The notes beneath the pieces were generated by a model. The model saw only the letters and a list, made by a program, of their open reading frames with translations. It had not been told where the DNA came from and did no database searches. 64,000 bases of DNA from Pseudisothecium myosuroides (lineage: Eukaryota; Streptophyta; Bryopsida; Hypnales; Lembophyllaceae): NCBI GenBank assembly GCA_951799445.1, contig OX637287.1:41941724-42005723 (forward strand). The letters run 5' to 3'. Shown piece by piece: positions 53,761 through 64,000 of the stretch. Both the position numbers and the translations under genes were made by a program. The first letter of the stretch is position 1, and the number at the start of each line of letters is the position of its first letter.

Positions 53761-54577
53761 GGGTGAAAAATTTCTTCATAGTGAAATTTTTGTTCAAAAG
53801 TAATTAAAAAACTATTTAAAAAAATACATTCTTCCTCATCTTAATGAAAGAAATTGCTACATTGCCACAAAAATCTTGCAATGAGATTGCTCTTTCTTAG
53901 ATAATTGTGCACATATTTAGATTAATAAACATGATTCCATCCATATTTATATATTCCATCAATGCTCATGGATGAAAATATCTTCATTATTCTAGAAAAA
54001 ATTAATTTATAAATTGCTAAATATAAGTGAGATAAAGACCTTACATAGACAATCTAGTGCTCATCCTAAAGTGCTTGAACTAAAGATAATAATATCAAAT
54101 CTAAAAATCAAATGTTTTCTAGTTATTCTTCTAAAATATTTATATTAATGGTTTGTATAGAGCATTTCTATCTCTCCATTGAAATATCACATGATCTACT
54201 TTAAAACTTCCTCAATGAATATTTAATTGGATGAAGTGCACTTTTTAAACATTCATCATCCATCTATTGAGCGTGTAAGTTTTAACAAAAAAAACATGCG
54301 CAAACAATGTGACTTGTTCCTTTTGCAGATCACTACATATTCTTACCTAAAATGCAATACATCTATTTATGAGAGCCTAAGGTCGATTTTGGATACACCT
54401 ATCCTACCACTTTGAAATGTTACATTTTATAATTCAAAGAGATTCAATAAAACATGAACAAAGTGCTATATATGGAACTTTTTCTTTTAGGCGCTCAAAA
54501 CAAACAAAGAAATAGCAAAACTAATCATTCTTTTTAATTACCAATAAGACCCAACAAAATCTTCAACAATTTAGCAA
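53761..54577. other. AT-rich intergenic DNA, nothing recognised
   Basis: Only short chance frames and low-complexity sequence. Confidence 0.55.
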
Positions 54578-54579
54578 TA

Positions 54580-54790
54580 CAATAGAACCTCTCTTAGTGC
54601 ATAGTGCCGAGACTATGCACTAAGAGAGGTTTATCAGTTGGAGAGGTTTAACAATTACACTGAACTGTGGCTAACGTGACTTCTAACTATGGGGTCTCTA
54701 AGTATTGTTCACAAATAAATGGTTCAAAGTACGACCTCTCTTACTGCATATTATGCACTAAGAAAGTATGCACTAAGAGAGGTTCTATTG
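54580..54790. mobile_element. Emigrant/Lemi-like MITE, copy 3
   Basis: Ends CAATAGAACCTCTCTTAGTG and its inverse TCTATTG, TA on both sides (54578-54579, 54791-54792). The 211-bp body resembles copy 2 at 42197 throughout, including GGCTAACGTGAC and TGTTCACAAATA. Confidence 0.85.
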
Positions 54791-54900
54791 TACAAAGCAT
54801 TCTCAAATGCATATTTAGACAATTTAATTGCAATTAAGGTACTTACATCTAATTGTCACTTGTCTCTATAATCTCTCTGTGAATATTCTTCTCTAAAAAG

Positions 54901-56536
54901 TACAGTGGGGCACTACAAGAGAAAGGGGTGTTTTAAGTGAGTTTTTAAGTATAGTCCTAGACATAAGATTTTAAGTAATGACCTTTAAGGAGATTTTCAG
55001 CAAAATCTTCCTTAAAACACATGTGTTTTAAAGAAAACTTTGTTGAAAATCTCCTTAAAGGTCATTACTTAAAATCTTATATCTAAGACTATAGTTAAAA
55101 ACTCACTTAAAACATCCCTTTTTCTTGTAGTGGGGTACTAGTCAAAATGGCGTTTTTGAAATCAGAAGGAAGGAAATTTCACATCTACCAACTTTGACAG
55201 CCTCCTGAGGGCTCAAAACTATTGATCTTTGACCATGAAATTCTTATCATAGCATCATTTTTAAGGTAATTAAATGTGTGCCAAAATTCAAGGCCAAAAT
55301 ATGTACACAAAAAAAGATACTCGAAATCTACCAACATGTGTAGTTGTGAGAAAAATTTCACTATTGCCAATTTTGACACCTTCCCAAGGACTGAAGTTTT
55401 TCTTTTCCTATGAAATTTTGGTATACGACTATCTATATGTTGATTACATGTGTGAAAATTTTCAAATCCAAAAGACCCCCCAAAAAATAGATATACAAAA
55501 TCTCCCAATATGTGTAGTTGTGAGAAACAATTTCACTACTACCAACTTCGACACTATCTCAAAGGTTGAAAAATTGCTTGTTTACCATGAAATTTTGGTT
55601 GAGGATCAATTCTATATTAATAACATGTATGCAAAATTTCAAGGTCAAAAGATTCACACAAAAAAGATATGCTAATTCTAGCAACATGTGTAGCTGTGAG
55701 GAAAAAAAATTCAGTCCTTGGGATAGTGTCATTTTTTGGGTAAAGTTTGATACAGATGTAGAAAGTCATTCTCACAACTACACATGTTGGTAGAATTAGA
55801 ACATCTTTTTTTCAATAAATCTTTTGGCCTCGAAACTTGGCACACACTTTATCAATATAGAAGAGGTCTTATGCCAAAAAAATTTGTAAATAAAAAGAAA
55901 ATTCAGCGCTAGGGTGTGTGTTGAAGTTGGCAGCCTTAAAATTGTTTCTCATAGTTACACTTGTTGGTAGATTTTGGATATTTTGTTTTGGGTGAATCTT
56001 TTGGCCTTAAAATTCGGCACACATATTATCAATATAGAGATAATCCTTTGCCAAATATTTCATGGTAAAATAATATTTTTTCAACCTTAAAGAGGGTATC
56101 AAAGTTGGTAGTAGCGAAATGGTTTCCTTGACTGTTTCTCAAAAACTACATGTTGGGAGATTTTGAATATATATTTTTGTGGGGGTCATTTGGACTTGAA
56201 AACTTGCACACATGTAATCAATATAAAGATATTCCTATGTCAAAAATTACATAATAAAAGAAAAAAAATTCAGTCTTTGGGATAGTGTGAAAGCTAGTAG
56301 TAGTGAAATTTAACTCACATCTACACATGTTGGTAGATTTTGAGTATCTTTTTCTGTGTAAACCTTTTGGCCTTAAAATTTGGCACACCTATAACTACCT
56401 TAAAGATGATGTTGTAATAAAACTTTCATGGTCAAAGACCAATTTTTGAACCCTCAAGAGGCTGTCAAAGTTTACAGATGTGAAATTTCCTTCCCTGCAA
56501 TTTCAAAAACGCCATTTTGAAGAGTACCCCACTATA
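54901..56536. mobile_element. Foldback element with TA duplication, built of about 180-bp units
   Basis: Ends are CAGTGGGG-TACT (54903 on) and the inverse of TAGTGGGGTACT (to 56534), with TA outside on both sides, as in Tc1/mariner-type insertions. Arms of several hundred bp are inverted copies. Within each arm a unit marked by CAACATGTGTAGTTGTGAG recurs about every 180 bp: near 55320, 55500 and 55676 on the left, and inverted near 55790, 55965, 56150 and 56330 on the right. A CACTA-type MITE is inserted into the left end; without it the element is about 1.4 kb. No coding capacity. Confidence 0.8.
54908..55135. mobile_element. CACTA-type palindromic MITE, copy 2, nested in the foldback element
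   Basis: The 222-bp element (54911-55132) starts CACTACAAGAGAAAGGGG and ends CTTGTAGTG, with GGG on both sides (54908-54910, 55133-55135). It matches copy 1 in the first 30 or so bases and in the CTTTAAGGAGATTTT block. Removing it with one GGG restores the expected end of the host element. Confidence 0.9.
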
Positions 56537-57222
56537 CAACCTCCATTCATAAAAGCGTAGCTAGGCTTGATATCAAATAGACCTATTTTCATCACTTTGA
56601 ATATTTACCTCTATTTTTCCCCATATCTAAGGATTAGCTTAGAGTTACTTCAAATTATCTTCAACTGCATTCATCAAAATTTGAGGACAACAATGTTTAT
56701 ATTGTAGCAATCCTACAACTTCCCAAATACGAGACACTTCCTTGCATTTGGACATAATGTAGATGTAAAATATGCCTCCTCTTTTGGGCCATGAATTTTG
56801 AAAATCATGACCTTGCTGAAATAATTTGAGTTCTTTTAATCTCAAATATGAATTCAAAAATTCCAAATTTGATGTTTTCAATTTGTTGCACCTACTAATG
56901 TAAACCTCCCTATTTGTGCAATGTGACAATTTTTACTACTTATAGTCAATGTTTTGTATTATAATCTACATTTATACTTAATGTTTTTGATAGTACTACT
57001 AGTACTGTGGCACAATTTCAATCAACCACCCTTGCTGTAGATTTTTTTGACTATATTCATTTCATCATCCACCTAAAATTATCTGTCCACATCTATACTC
57101 ATTGTACTATAATAAATTTGACCCCCCTCTATTTATCAAGGTTAACTTATTAATAAGAATTCCTTTTGCATGATGTTTTTACATAGCCTAATATATGTAT
57201 ATATATGAGTATATAGCATTTC
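56537..57222. other. AT-rich intergenic DNA, nothing recognised
   Basis: Low-complexity AT-rich sequence with short chance frames only. Confidence 0.5.
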
Positions 57223-58997
57223 ATGGATCCTATATTAGCCCTATACACAATACAACTTGATCAAGTTTTCTTTTTAAAAATTGCTCAAACTAGAGCACTC
57301 ACGAGTAAAAATGATTTGTTCACAAAATTAAGCTTCGTTGTTAAAGAAGGAGAATTACCTAAGATAGTTGAATTATTCCTTAGTGCATCAAATTTAGGTG
57401 CTTATGAAGAGAAAAAAAATTTATATTATTTTGTAACTGATATTGCCAAGTATTTTTTGAAGATTCACAAAAATAATGGAAGGAGAATTGGAAAGCGATA
57501 CCATCTAGTATTCTTTGAATGTATGAAGTCTTAGCTAGTATTGGGGGTTCTTTAGTTCACTCTTTCATGACTAAATATCTATGTGGACCAGTTTCAAATA
57601 CTACAACTACTGATTAAAGAAAAAATAGTTTTATTTATGTTATAGGCATTCAAGAGAAAACTTTTAAATACATAGCTTCCACTCTTGAAACTTGTAAAAA
57701 GAAATTAAATGTGGTTGGTCAAATACCAATAGAATGTAGTGAAGATGAAACTAAGACAATCCAATTGGCAACACAAAATCGTAGAGTAGATCATACAGAT
57801 GGATTTTGCAATCTAAAATATACCTCTACAAATTTAAAACATGTTTGTGAATTTGATCTTAAACCATCAGTTGCCACATTTGATTCAATAAAAACAACTT
57901 TTGAAAATTACAAAATTGGGACTATGTGTTGTGTACTCATTTGCAACCCACCTTTAAAAGGCATGCCTAGATTAACTTATAATATTTTAATAGCATGTAA
58001 TAAATTTGATTCTCAGAGTGTAGAAACACAACAAAATACAATTAGAAATCTTTACAAAAAATACATTGAGCCTATGATTGGTCCATTGATTGGACATGAG
58101 TCTGATGGGGATAGTAGACAACAGAAATTGATGTTAGAGAGTGTGCCCAGGGGAATTTATGGAATTGAATCTCCTTCTTTTTTTATGAAATTTGAAATGA
58201 TTGACAACCGACCCATGATCATGACTAAACATCCACCACATGTGGGAAAAAAATTGAGAATTGTTTTTTTAATCTAATACACGGATTTTCTTTTGGAATA
58301 AGTATTTGGTTCATAAAAATCATCTATCGAATGTTAGTATTTGAAGTTTTCTCCAAAGAGGAACATGGCCTATTGGAAGACAAACAAAATTTCTTTGTTG
58401 TAGTGCATCGCTTGGCCTATTCTAAAGTGGGGCATGTTTGGAATGCCTTGACAAAGGGATAATCTATTCTAGTAAGTATTTACAAGAGCATGTTAAAGGT
58501 ACTATTATTCACTTGGAAGTGATTTGGTCTTTTCTTGAAATTTTCTATGGTAACAATTTTTGCTTGAAAACCTGGTCAAATTGGCATCATTTATTGTTCA
58601 TATATTTAATTTAGGTAGTGCATACATTTATTACAATGGATTTGAACACTACTTGAAAGATAATTGGATGAATAAAGAATGTATGACAAATTGTATTATA
58701 GCATGTCATGCAAGTGTGTGTTTTATCATGATGATGAAGGATATTTTTTTAACATCTCCCAATTGAATTAGGTAGGATTAAATTTGACTGTTGTGAAGAC
58801 TATTTTTCACTTTTAGGTCAACAAGTTTATAAAAAACACAATTTCTCTATTGATGAAGCTCCTAAACATACTTCACACATTATTAGGGTGGAGAAGAGTA
58901 AACATGAGAAGAATAGTCCTGTGTTTGCTAATTCAAGATGTCAAAAAACTTGTGGTTAGAAGAAAATTCATGTGTTGTTGATTCAAATGTTGATTTT

Positions 58998-60269
58998 TTA
59001 ACCCCTAAAGGCCCATTGTCCCTTTGGGTGACAAATGGAATTTCGGGCAAGTACCTACGGGCTGAATTTTTGTCGTGATTTTTTGAAACTTTTCTTGAAG
59101 ATAGAAAAACTGATAAGCTTTGTGGAAATGTAATTTTTTCACAATCGGTGCCCGGGAACAACAGTATTGACCAAATAAGCTCAAAACAAGGGACGGGGGA
59201 GAGCCCGGGCAGCAAAAAAAAATTGCAAAAATTTGAATTTTTTTTTAAGATATTTTTTTTCTGATAGATTATATTTTTGCCTATCTAGAAAGCTTTGATT
59301 CATTTCATTTGGATTTGTTATGAGAAAGTTATGGACATTCTTGTTTTTCGGGCAGTTAGAGCATCTTCTTGAAAAAAATAACTTGTAGGATTCATTTCTG
59401 AATGCAATTTTTTAGATTTTTTCAATTTTTTTTTTGCATGGTTTAGTTTACTTGCTCGAACAATCTCAACATTGCGATCAGTGCAATTGAATTCCATCTA
59501 AAATATATGAATATTTTAGATTTTCCTTCTATCTTGTACCTACTTCTACTTAACAATTTTTTTAAGAATGATAATTAAGTTTTCTTGAATTTTTTTCCCC
59601 CTAGACTCTCAATTCAATTCTTTACTGTAATGATTTAAAGCTCAAAACTCTGTAGTGCAAAATTTAAAGATAAAAATGTTTAAAGTTAAAAAATCTAGTC
59701 CCGCAATGTGCTGAAAAACTTGTTTTTTCCACTTTAAACGCAGATATCTTGCAATCTAAGCGGTCAAAAGTTCTGAAATTTTTTCCACACATTTTCATAC
59801 TGGTTAGGTGTAAGATCCTATGGTTAGATGTGCAAAAAAAAACATTTTTCAATTTTTTTTACTCCTTGCTTTAGAAATGACAGTTTTGAGTGTTTTTTGG
59901 CAGAGAAAAGCATTAGAAAAAAACCCAGCCCTCCGAAGGGCTTCTCCGGAGTGACAAGCCAAGCTATTAAAATGCTTGGCCTGTCACTCTAGAACTGTTT
60001 TGCGGTGAGCAGTCAGCTAAGGTTACTGCTCGCCGAAATGGTCAGAAATCGCATTTAAAAATAAATAAAAATTAAAAATAAAAAAAAAATTTACTCGTAA
60101 ATTTCAATTCCTGCGCTACTGTTGCTGCAGTTTTTGCTTCGCGGAAATAGGGGAAACATTAATTTTTTTGCAAAAAAAAAGTAAATTTCAGGATCCCTCG
60201 GAGGACTGTGGAGCAGCCTTTCGGAAGCCCCAGATTTTCTCTAATGGGCCTTGGGTCTTTTGGAATTAA
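58998..60269 (-). mobile_element. TTAA-bounded element C, inverse copy of element B, with a nested insertion
   Basis: TTAA at 58998-59001 and 60266-60269. The left end reads CCCCTAAAGGCCCATTGTCC; the right end is eroded (GGCCTTGGGTCTTTTGGAA). The body is the reverse complement of element B (62562-63493) at high similarity. A 336-bp insertion (59911-60246) interrupts it; without that, the length is 928 bp against 932 bp for B. Confidence 0.85.
59911..60246. mobile_element. Hairpin-rich MITE nested in element C
   Basis: The insertion is bounded by CATTAGA and its inverse; 28 of 37 terminal positions agree between the two ends. It contains three stem-loops: AGCCCT-CCGA-AGGGCT (59927-59942), GTGACAAGCCAAGC with GCTTGGCCTGTCAC (59951-59987) and CGGTGAGCAGT with ACTGCTCGCCG (60003-60035). 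Comparison with element B shows the flanking sequence is otherwise continuous. The target duplication is not resolved. Confidence 0.7.
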
Positions 60270-61069
60270 ATTATAGTTATGTGACAAATGCTAATCGTCA
60301 TAAGGCATGGAAAGTTGGTTTCTTAATGGCAAAGGACAAGGCAAAGTATGTTGGAATGGAAGAGGTATTACAATCCAGAGGTAAGTAGGATGATCCGTGG
60401 ACTTCTTCTTTTAATGCTTTTGTTCAAGATATTGCTTCATTAGCTGATGAGAAAATAGAAGATGAAAAAAGTCATAAATCACCAGAAAATGTTGTGCCGG
60501 ATAATGTGTCTTTGATAAATGAAGTTCCGAATAATATTAGATCCACAAGAACAAGAGTTCATAAGTGATGCATGTGATGCTAATATGTACAAAGTCCTAG
60601 ACAAAGTCAATTCATTTGTAAATATCCCAAATAAAAAACTAATATACAAAAATGAGGGTTATTTTAGAAATGAATGTTCATGTTAAGAATAACTTTTCTT
60701 TAGGATCCCAAAGTGATAATGCTAATGTTGGATTGTTTGACGATATTGCAATCAAACTGGTAGATGATAAAAACAATACTATATGGTATTTGGCTAGAGT
60801 TCAAAAATTAGTCAAAGTAATTAAAAAGAAAAAAATTGACTATGTCCGTGCTATTCCTTTTGATGAATCTGATATTTATATCTTGCCTAGATACTACAAG
60901 CATGTAGTTGGTTATTGATCATTATGAATATGGTGTTTTGGGTGGTGAAGAGGTTGATTTGGTGAGATTAAATCATGTCATATGTTTGGATTCTTTAACA
61001 TTAGATGAAGTTACTAGACTCCACATTTTGTCAAAAGAAAATAAGAAAATACTTGATAGTTTTATCTAG

Positions 61070-62557
61070 ACGAGCGGACATATCAGACAATTTAGGCGGA
61101 CCAAACAAACAATGTGACTAAGGTAGCACTGCCCAATACCGTCATCTACCTAATTCCGACACCTACATGGCCCTTCCATTTGCGTGATCACAATCTTAGT
61201 AATCCTTTGCCATAATGGCAATGCACTTGGGAAGCGGACACGTCAACCCACGCTTTAAGAAGGATTAGCCCATGCTTCAACAAGGGTCTATTCATGCTTT
61301 AACATTTCGTCTTTGAAAAATCACAAAAAATTCAATTCTTTTCAGAATCTCTTCATTCTTTTTGCAAATGACTTCTCTCAAACTTTTCTATCTCTAAAAA
61401 ATATGGGAGCTGACAAACATCTTCTCCAAAGTACCTAGATAGCAAATCTGTATGGTAATGGGCAGTTCTACCTTACATTGGGCAGGTTAGGGGCATCAAA
61501 TATTTCGGACGGGCGGGCAAATCGGACGGATTGAATGGGTGGTCCGTCCAATGTGACAACTATGTTTGATATGATAGTTTTAACTACCAACTGAATGTGT
61601 ATTTCTTTCTTTTAATTATGATATTTTATTTTAAAATTTGAGTTATTATATTATGTCATTCTAGTTGTTTTTTCCAAAGAATTTATTAATAAAATTTATT
61701 TCACTTATTATAATTACATGTTTAGCTTGAAAATGAACTTATAATCTGAGCGTTCTTGCAGATTACAATGGAGTTGCTTACCTGGATGATTTGCTTATTT
61801 ATTGGATGCACTTTCAATCTTGCAAGACCGCTACTCAAGGATGCAACACAAGCATTCACTTTCACATCATTATCCTGAGCACATTCAGCTTCTACCGTGA
61901 CCGCCATCCATTTCCTGTCTGAAGTGGAGATGAATCTCTAGTCTTAGAAAATCTACCACACAAAGAAACCAATGGAGTTTAGGAATTGAGAACCATTACA
62001 AATAAATTCAGCCGTCAAAGGTGCCGTGAGTTTTTTATTTTTGGCACCCTCGCAGTGCAATTTTAGAAAGTATAAAAATTTATTTATTTTAATGAAATAT
62101 ATATGTATTTATTTTTTAATTGAAAAAATAAAAATAAAAGTTTTAATTTTAATAAAAAATTTGAAAGATTTGAAAAAAACTTTATATTTAAAAAGCTAGA
62201 ATTTATTAAAAAATTAAAGAAATCTGAAGTGGCACTAGCAGTGCCACGTCTACGCCTAAGTTTTAAAAAATAAAAAATATATATATTTTTTAATTTCTTT
62301 CGTATTTGGATGCGGGGGTACAAAGTTGGCGGCCTCTTTGAGGGCTAATTAAAAATTTGGAAACAAGTTTGAAATGTTTGCCCTTAGAGTAGGGATCATG
62401 ATAGTCCTAATTGTACATGAAGGTGTCCTTCCAAGATAATTGCACCTAATTGTGACCCCTTACCAAAATTGATTGCTACGTATATATTCTTGTGTAAATG
62501 TACTTGTTCTATTTTTAGAATTTAAGGTTAATTTTGTATACATCTATTTTTAGCACT
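61070..62557. other. AT-rich intergenic DNA with one dispersed repeat
   Basis: No gene supported. Repeat copy 2 of the 21590 family lies at 61187-61465. GGACGGACC-like words appear near 61100 and 61545 in opposite orientation, hinting at another old element. Confidence 0.45.
61187..61465 (+). repeat. Dispersed repeat, copy 2 (partner at 21590-21860)
   Basis: Same order of shared blocks as the copy at 21590-21860, in the same orientation; see that entry. Diverged and non-coding. Confidence 0.6.
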
Positions 62558-63497
62558 TTAACCCCTAAAGGACCAAGGCCTTTTTTCTGCCAAAAATCAC
62601 TCAAAACTGCCATATCTATAGCAAAGAGTAAAAAAAATTGAAAGTTGTTCTTTTTCCACATCTAACCGTAGGATCTTACACCTAACTAGTATGAGAGTGT
62701 GGAAAAAATTTCAGAATTTTTGACCGCACAGATTGCAAGATATCTGCGTTTAAAGTGGAAAAAACAAGTTTTTCAGCACATTGCGGGACCAGATTTTTTG
62801 ACTTTAAACATTTTTAACTTAAAATTTTTGCACTATAGCGTTTTGAGCTTTAAATCTTTATAGTGGAGAATTGAGTTGAGAGTCTAGGAAAAAAAAAAAA
62901 TTCAAAAAAACTTAATTATCATTCTTAAAAAATTTGTTAAGTAGAAGTAGGTACAAGATAGAAGGAAAATCTAAAATATTCATATATTTTAGATGGAATT
63001 AAAATACACTAATCCCAATGGTGAGATTGTTCTAACAAGTAAATCAGACCATGCAAAAAAAAAAATTTGAAAAATTTGAAAAATTTCATTCCGAAATGCA
63101 TCCTACAAGTTATTTTTTTCAAGAAGATGCTCTAACTGCCCGAAAAACAAGAATGTCCATAACTTTCTCATAACATATCCAAATGAAATGAATCAAAGCT
63201 TTCTAGATATGCAAAAATATAATCTATGAGAAAAAAAAATATTAAAAAAAAAAATTAAAATTTTTGTCCATTTTTTTTTTGCTGCCCGGACTACCCGCCG
63301 TCCCTTGTTTTGAGCTTATATGGTCATAACTTTTTTTCCCGGGCACCGATTGTGAAAAAAACTATATTCCCACAAAGCTTATCAGTTTTTCTATCTCCAA
63401 AAAAAGTTTCAAAAAATCATGACAAAATTTCAGCCCGTAGGTACCTCTCCGAAAACGCATTTGTCCCCCGAAGGGACAACGGTCCTTTAGGGGTTAA
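62558..63497 (+). mobile_element. TTAA-bounded element B (932 bp), intact reference copy
   Basis: TTAA at 62558-62561 and 63494-63497 flank ends CCCCTAAAGGACCAAGGCCT and the inverse of CCCCTAAAGGACCGTTGTCC. Beyond the first dozen bases the two halves are not inverted copies, unlike element A. Non-coding. The closely similar inverse copy is element C. Confidence 0.85.
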
Positions 63498-64000
63498 AAA
63501 TTCATAGTTTTTTAATAGGATGTCCAAAAAATGCATAAGAAGAAAATTCAGAATTTTTTTTTGAATTCTAGGAAGATCCATTAAATAATTAAGCAATTTG
63601 ATAATATATTCATTACTCAATTGCTTATGTAGACTAATTTGTTAGGTGCAGTTATCTTAACTGTAGAACACTGAGTTGGTCACTATAGAAATCATCCTTT
63701 TGGGTACCGTGTGATTCATTTGCTTCCAAAAAACAACCAAGAGCATTCATTGGACGTCAAACTGTTCTGTAAGACTAACATTTTCATACCAAATTTCAAG
63801 GATGAACATCTACACTTTTGTCTTCTATAGAAGGATTATCTATCATTCAACGAACTCTTTTGTAGGCCATTGCATTGTAGAAGGGTTAATGAAAATTGCC
63901 ACCTTGGCCTTGGGATCTAGCCAACAAGCCAAGGATGAAATTGCTAAAGTCATCCTCCCCAGGAAGGATGAACTTTATAGAAGAACTCTTTGTCAACCAT
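63498..64000 (+). other. Window end; possible coding exon from about 63882
   Basis: From about 63882, after a TTGTAG that could be a splice acceptor, a plus-strand frame runs open to the window edge and has a protein-like composition (it contains LMKIATLALGSSQQAKDEIA). Its family is unknown. Sequence before it is AT-rich and unremarkable. Confidence 0.3.

Larger units (their letters stand above)
57223..61069 (+). pseudogene. Decayed unidentified protein gene, split by element C
   Basis: Protein-like pieces on the plus strand follow one another with frameshifts and stops: 57223-57534 (103 codons, opening MDPILALYTIQLDQ), about 57570-58277 (containing GHESDGDSRQQKLMLE), about 58780-58955 (containing KFDCCEDYFSLLGQQ), about 58956-59001 continuing at 60270-60389, and 60652-61069 with one frameshift near 60910. 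Element C (59002-60265) interrupts it. When the element and one TTAA are discounted, the frame runs on without a break across the junction. The pieces look like one long protein, probably repeat- or transposon-associated, but no catalytic domain was recognised and no viral or host family could be assigned. Confidence 0.55.

Noticed and set aside
57223..61069. Possible endogenous virus for the decayed gene
   Set aside because: No polymerase, capsid or movement-protein hallmark was recognised in any piece; left as unidentified.

Overview
The window is nuclear DNA of a land plant. Three intron-containing genes have GC-richer exons, clean GT-AG introns and plant-type products: a CDPK-related kinase, a two-domain glycosyltransferase-like type II membrane protein and a membrane-anchored ARM-repeat protein. 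They sit in very AT-rich DNA full of small transposons. Short introns and overall texture would suit a non-seed plant such as a bryophyte or lycophyte, but that is inference.

Layout. 1-6581: an L1-type LINE on the plus strand. ORF1 is open to the left window edge, ORF2 is broken by two in-frame TAG stops and one frameshift, and an 18-base A tail ends the element. 7036-11751: an 11-exon CRK kinase gene (593 codons) that starts only 454 bp after the LINE tail. 11752-27480: AT-rich DNA with decayed coding fragments, an Emigrant-like MITE, a 722-bp near-perfect palindrome and a small inverted-repeat element. 28937-35638: an 8-exon glycosyltransferase-like gene (925 codons) behind a GC-richer 5' region; its introns hold a minisatellite, a donor-containing duplication and a MITE-like insertion. 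35639-41388: intergenic DNA with degenerate repeats and one TTAA-bounded element. 41389-46263: a 6-exon ARM-repeat membrane protein gene (949 codons) whose first intron carries two transposon relics. 46264-64000: transposon-dominated DNA with nested insertions, including a decayed unidentified gene split by a TTAA-bounded element that itself holds another hairpin element.

Main structural story. At least six non-coding elements share ends that read TTAA-CCCCTAAAG (or close) and are flanked on both sides by TTAA. This is the arrangement of TTAA-targeting transposons such as piggyBac (Sola3 is an alternative). Other families are two CACTA-type palindromic MITEs with 3-bp duplications, three Emigrant/Lemi-like MITEs flanked by TA, and a 1.4-kb foldback built of about 180-bp units. 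Four very short poly(T)-headed insertions with 14-16 bp target duplications look like extreme 5'-truncated LINE tails. No transposase able to move the DNA elements was recognised in the window.

The three genes are unrelated in function and not arranged as a unit. All calls come from reading the sequence and from family knowledge; no database search was run.
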